From: Selaginella tamariscina
Lineage: Eukaryota > Streptophyta > Lycopodiopsida > Selaginellales > Selaginellaceae
Assembly: GCA_003024785.1 (NCBI GenBank)
Contig: PUQB01000084.1
Span: 307,346-371,345, forward strand
Direction: 5' to 3'
DNA length: 64,000 bases
A program made the position numbers and the translations under genes. Below are positions 62,871-64,000 of the stretch, piece by piece. Every line of letters begins with the position of its first letter. The stretch's first letter is position 1. The notes beneath the pieces were generated by a model that did no database searches, was not told the origin of the DNA, and was given only the letters and a program-made list of their open reading frames with translations.

Positions 62871-63576
62871 TTACACTCCTACCCTACCCTATATGCATTA
62901 TTTATATTATTTTAGGTATATAAGGAACTAAGGCTTAAGGGTTCGAGGATAAATAGGGATATACATGAGAGTCTTTAGTTTTTTCTTTTCTTTTTTTACT
63001 TTATAAATAGGTGTGATGAGATTATTTTGTGTATGCTCTTATGATAAAATATAAAAATTAATTAGCGTACCTTTTGTGTTATGAGTTTTATTTCATGTTT
63101 TCCCTTTCTTTTCTCATATGTGAGATCATTAACAAGGACTACTATGATGCGCTATCACTAAAGCTATCAAGTTCCAAACATATGAGTCTCCAAGTGATTT
63201 TTCTTTGACATATTTTTGACTTTCTTACATTCCTACCCTACCCTATATGCATTTTTTATATTATTTTGGGTATATAAAGAACCAAGCCTCAAGGTTTAAG
63301 AATAAATAAAGATATAAAGGAAAGTCTGTAGTTTCTTCTTTTCTTTTCTTATTTTGTAAATAGGTATGATGAGATTATTTTGTGTGTGCTCTTATGATGA
63401 AATATAAAAATTAATTAGTGTATCTTTTGTGTCATAAGTTTCATTTCATGTTTTCCTTTTCTTTTCTTTCTTCATGTGTATGATCGTTAACAAGAACTAT
63501 TATGATGCGCTATAACTAAAGCTATCAAGTCCCAAACATATGAGTCTTCAAGTGATTTTTCTTTAACATGTTTTGG
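62871..63576. repeat. Tandem duplication, about 350 bp, two copies
   Basis: Unit 1 (62871-63223) and unit 2 (63224-63576) share CCTACCCTACCCTATATGCA, GATGAGATTATTTTGTGT, ATATAAAAATTAATTAG, TATGATGCGCTAT and AAACATATGAGTCT in order, with scattered substitutions. No coding content recognised. Confidence 0.85.
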
Positions 63577-64000
63577 TGTGGTGAGTGTGGAATGTTAATG
63601 TGCATTCTTTATGAATTGTTATGAACCTAAGCATCCTTTTTGAAGAAGGTTCTTTTAACTCTTCAAAATTAAATATTGAAGTGTTATTTTAAGCATCCAC
63701 AGGGGTTTGCTTTAAATAACAAGTTAATAGTCATTCAAGTGTGGGAATTTAAAGAATTCAAGTTTGGAATACCAACTTGCAATTGCGAATGTGCTTTTGA
63801 GGGGAAGTGAATCGAGCATGGATCAAGATTTGGCACCCATGATAGTGGTGATATCGATGAGGCACATCGTTTGTGTATGGATCTTCCATACATTGATCCT
63901 CACATGCAGTCGTGACAATATCTCGTTGGATTCATCCAAGTCTTTGGGAATTTGTGGAGTGTGGAGTTTGGTGAAGCAAGAGTATTGCGCGTTGTGAGAG
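63577..64000. other. Window end; no gene recognised
   Basis: An open frame at 63764-63997 runs off the window edge. Its composition gives no family match, and it may be chance. Confidence 0.4.

Noticed and set aside
63764-63997. Open frame running off the window end
   Set aside because: No recognisable motif and no splice context; cannot be distinguished from chance.
1-64000. tRNA, rRNA or other structured RNA genes
   Set aside because: I looked for tRNA-like arms with A/B boxes and rRNA landmarks and found none that I could support by eye; tRNAscan-SE and Rfam searches were not possible.

Overview
This is a plant nuclear window. Genes are spliced and spread among LTR retrotransposons, a Mutator-like (MULE) DNA transposon, plant-type TTTAGGG-like repeats and long AT-rich stretches. 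Most introns that can be placed are only about 48-72 bp. Together with MSH5, class III peroxidase and chromovirus-type Ty3/gypsy elements, this suggests a lycophyte such as Selaginella. That is an inference from intron size, not a proven identification.

Layout. 1-10.2 kb: a Ty3/gypsy chromovirus (494-6720, minus, target duplication AACTT) sits inside an older, decayed copy of the same family. 10.2-18.7 kb: AT-rich DNA and two degenerate LTR-like repeats that recur at 53.3 and 61.0 kb. 18.7-19.5 kb: an intronless broken copy of proteasome subunit RPN9. 21.8-24.9 kb: a secreted protein with two Pin2-type cysteine modules joined by an extensin-like linker, followed by a GACGTC tandem array and a second copy of its promoter-like module. 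25.4-31.4 kb: an unrecognised minus-strand gene split by a Ty1/copia element (26719-31170, target duplication GCTTG). 31.6-33.4 kb: a truncated gypsy element. 34.3-35.0 kb: C-terminal remnant of MSH5.

35.7-50.3 kb: a class III peroxidase pseudogene split by two insertions. One is a 9.0-kb MULE (35897-44922, 9-bp target duplication CATTTTCAG). The other is a copia element (45785-50212, target duplication CCCTT). The MULE carries a frameshifted transposase. Divergent from it is an apparently intact eight-exon gene for a 1092-residue protein with an N-terminal ParB-like domain and a C-terminal amino-DNA-methyltransferase domain, an arrangement otherwise familiar from phages and plasmids. A cluster of GC-rich palindromes lies between the two genes. 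This is the most interesting system in the window.

51.0-53.9 kb: gypsy gag remains and an LTR. 54.0-56.4 kb: a 5'-truncated second copy of the Pin2 locus, including its GACGTC array and promoter-like module. An intronless nodulin-like MFS transporter (56448-57959) follows about 30 bp after that module breaks off. 58-64 kb: AT-rich DNA with several tandem repeats and no recognisable gene.

Several genes differ from an intact frame by single-base losses, some in homopolymers. Decay and residual assembly error cannot be separated from one sequence.
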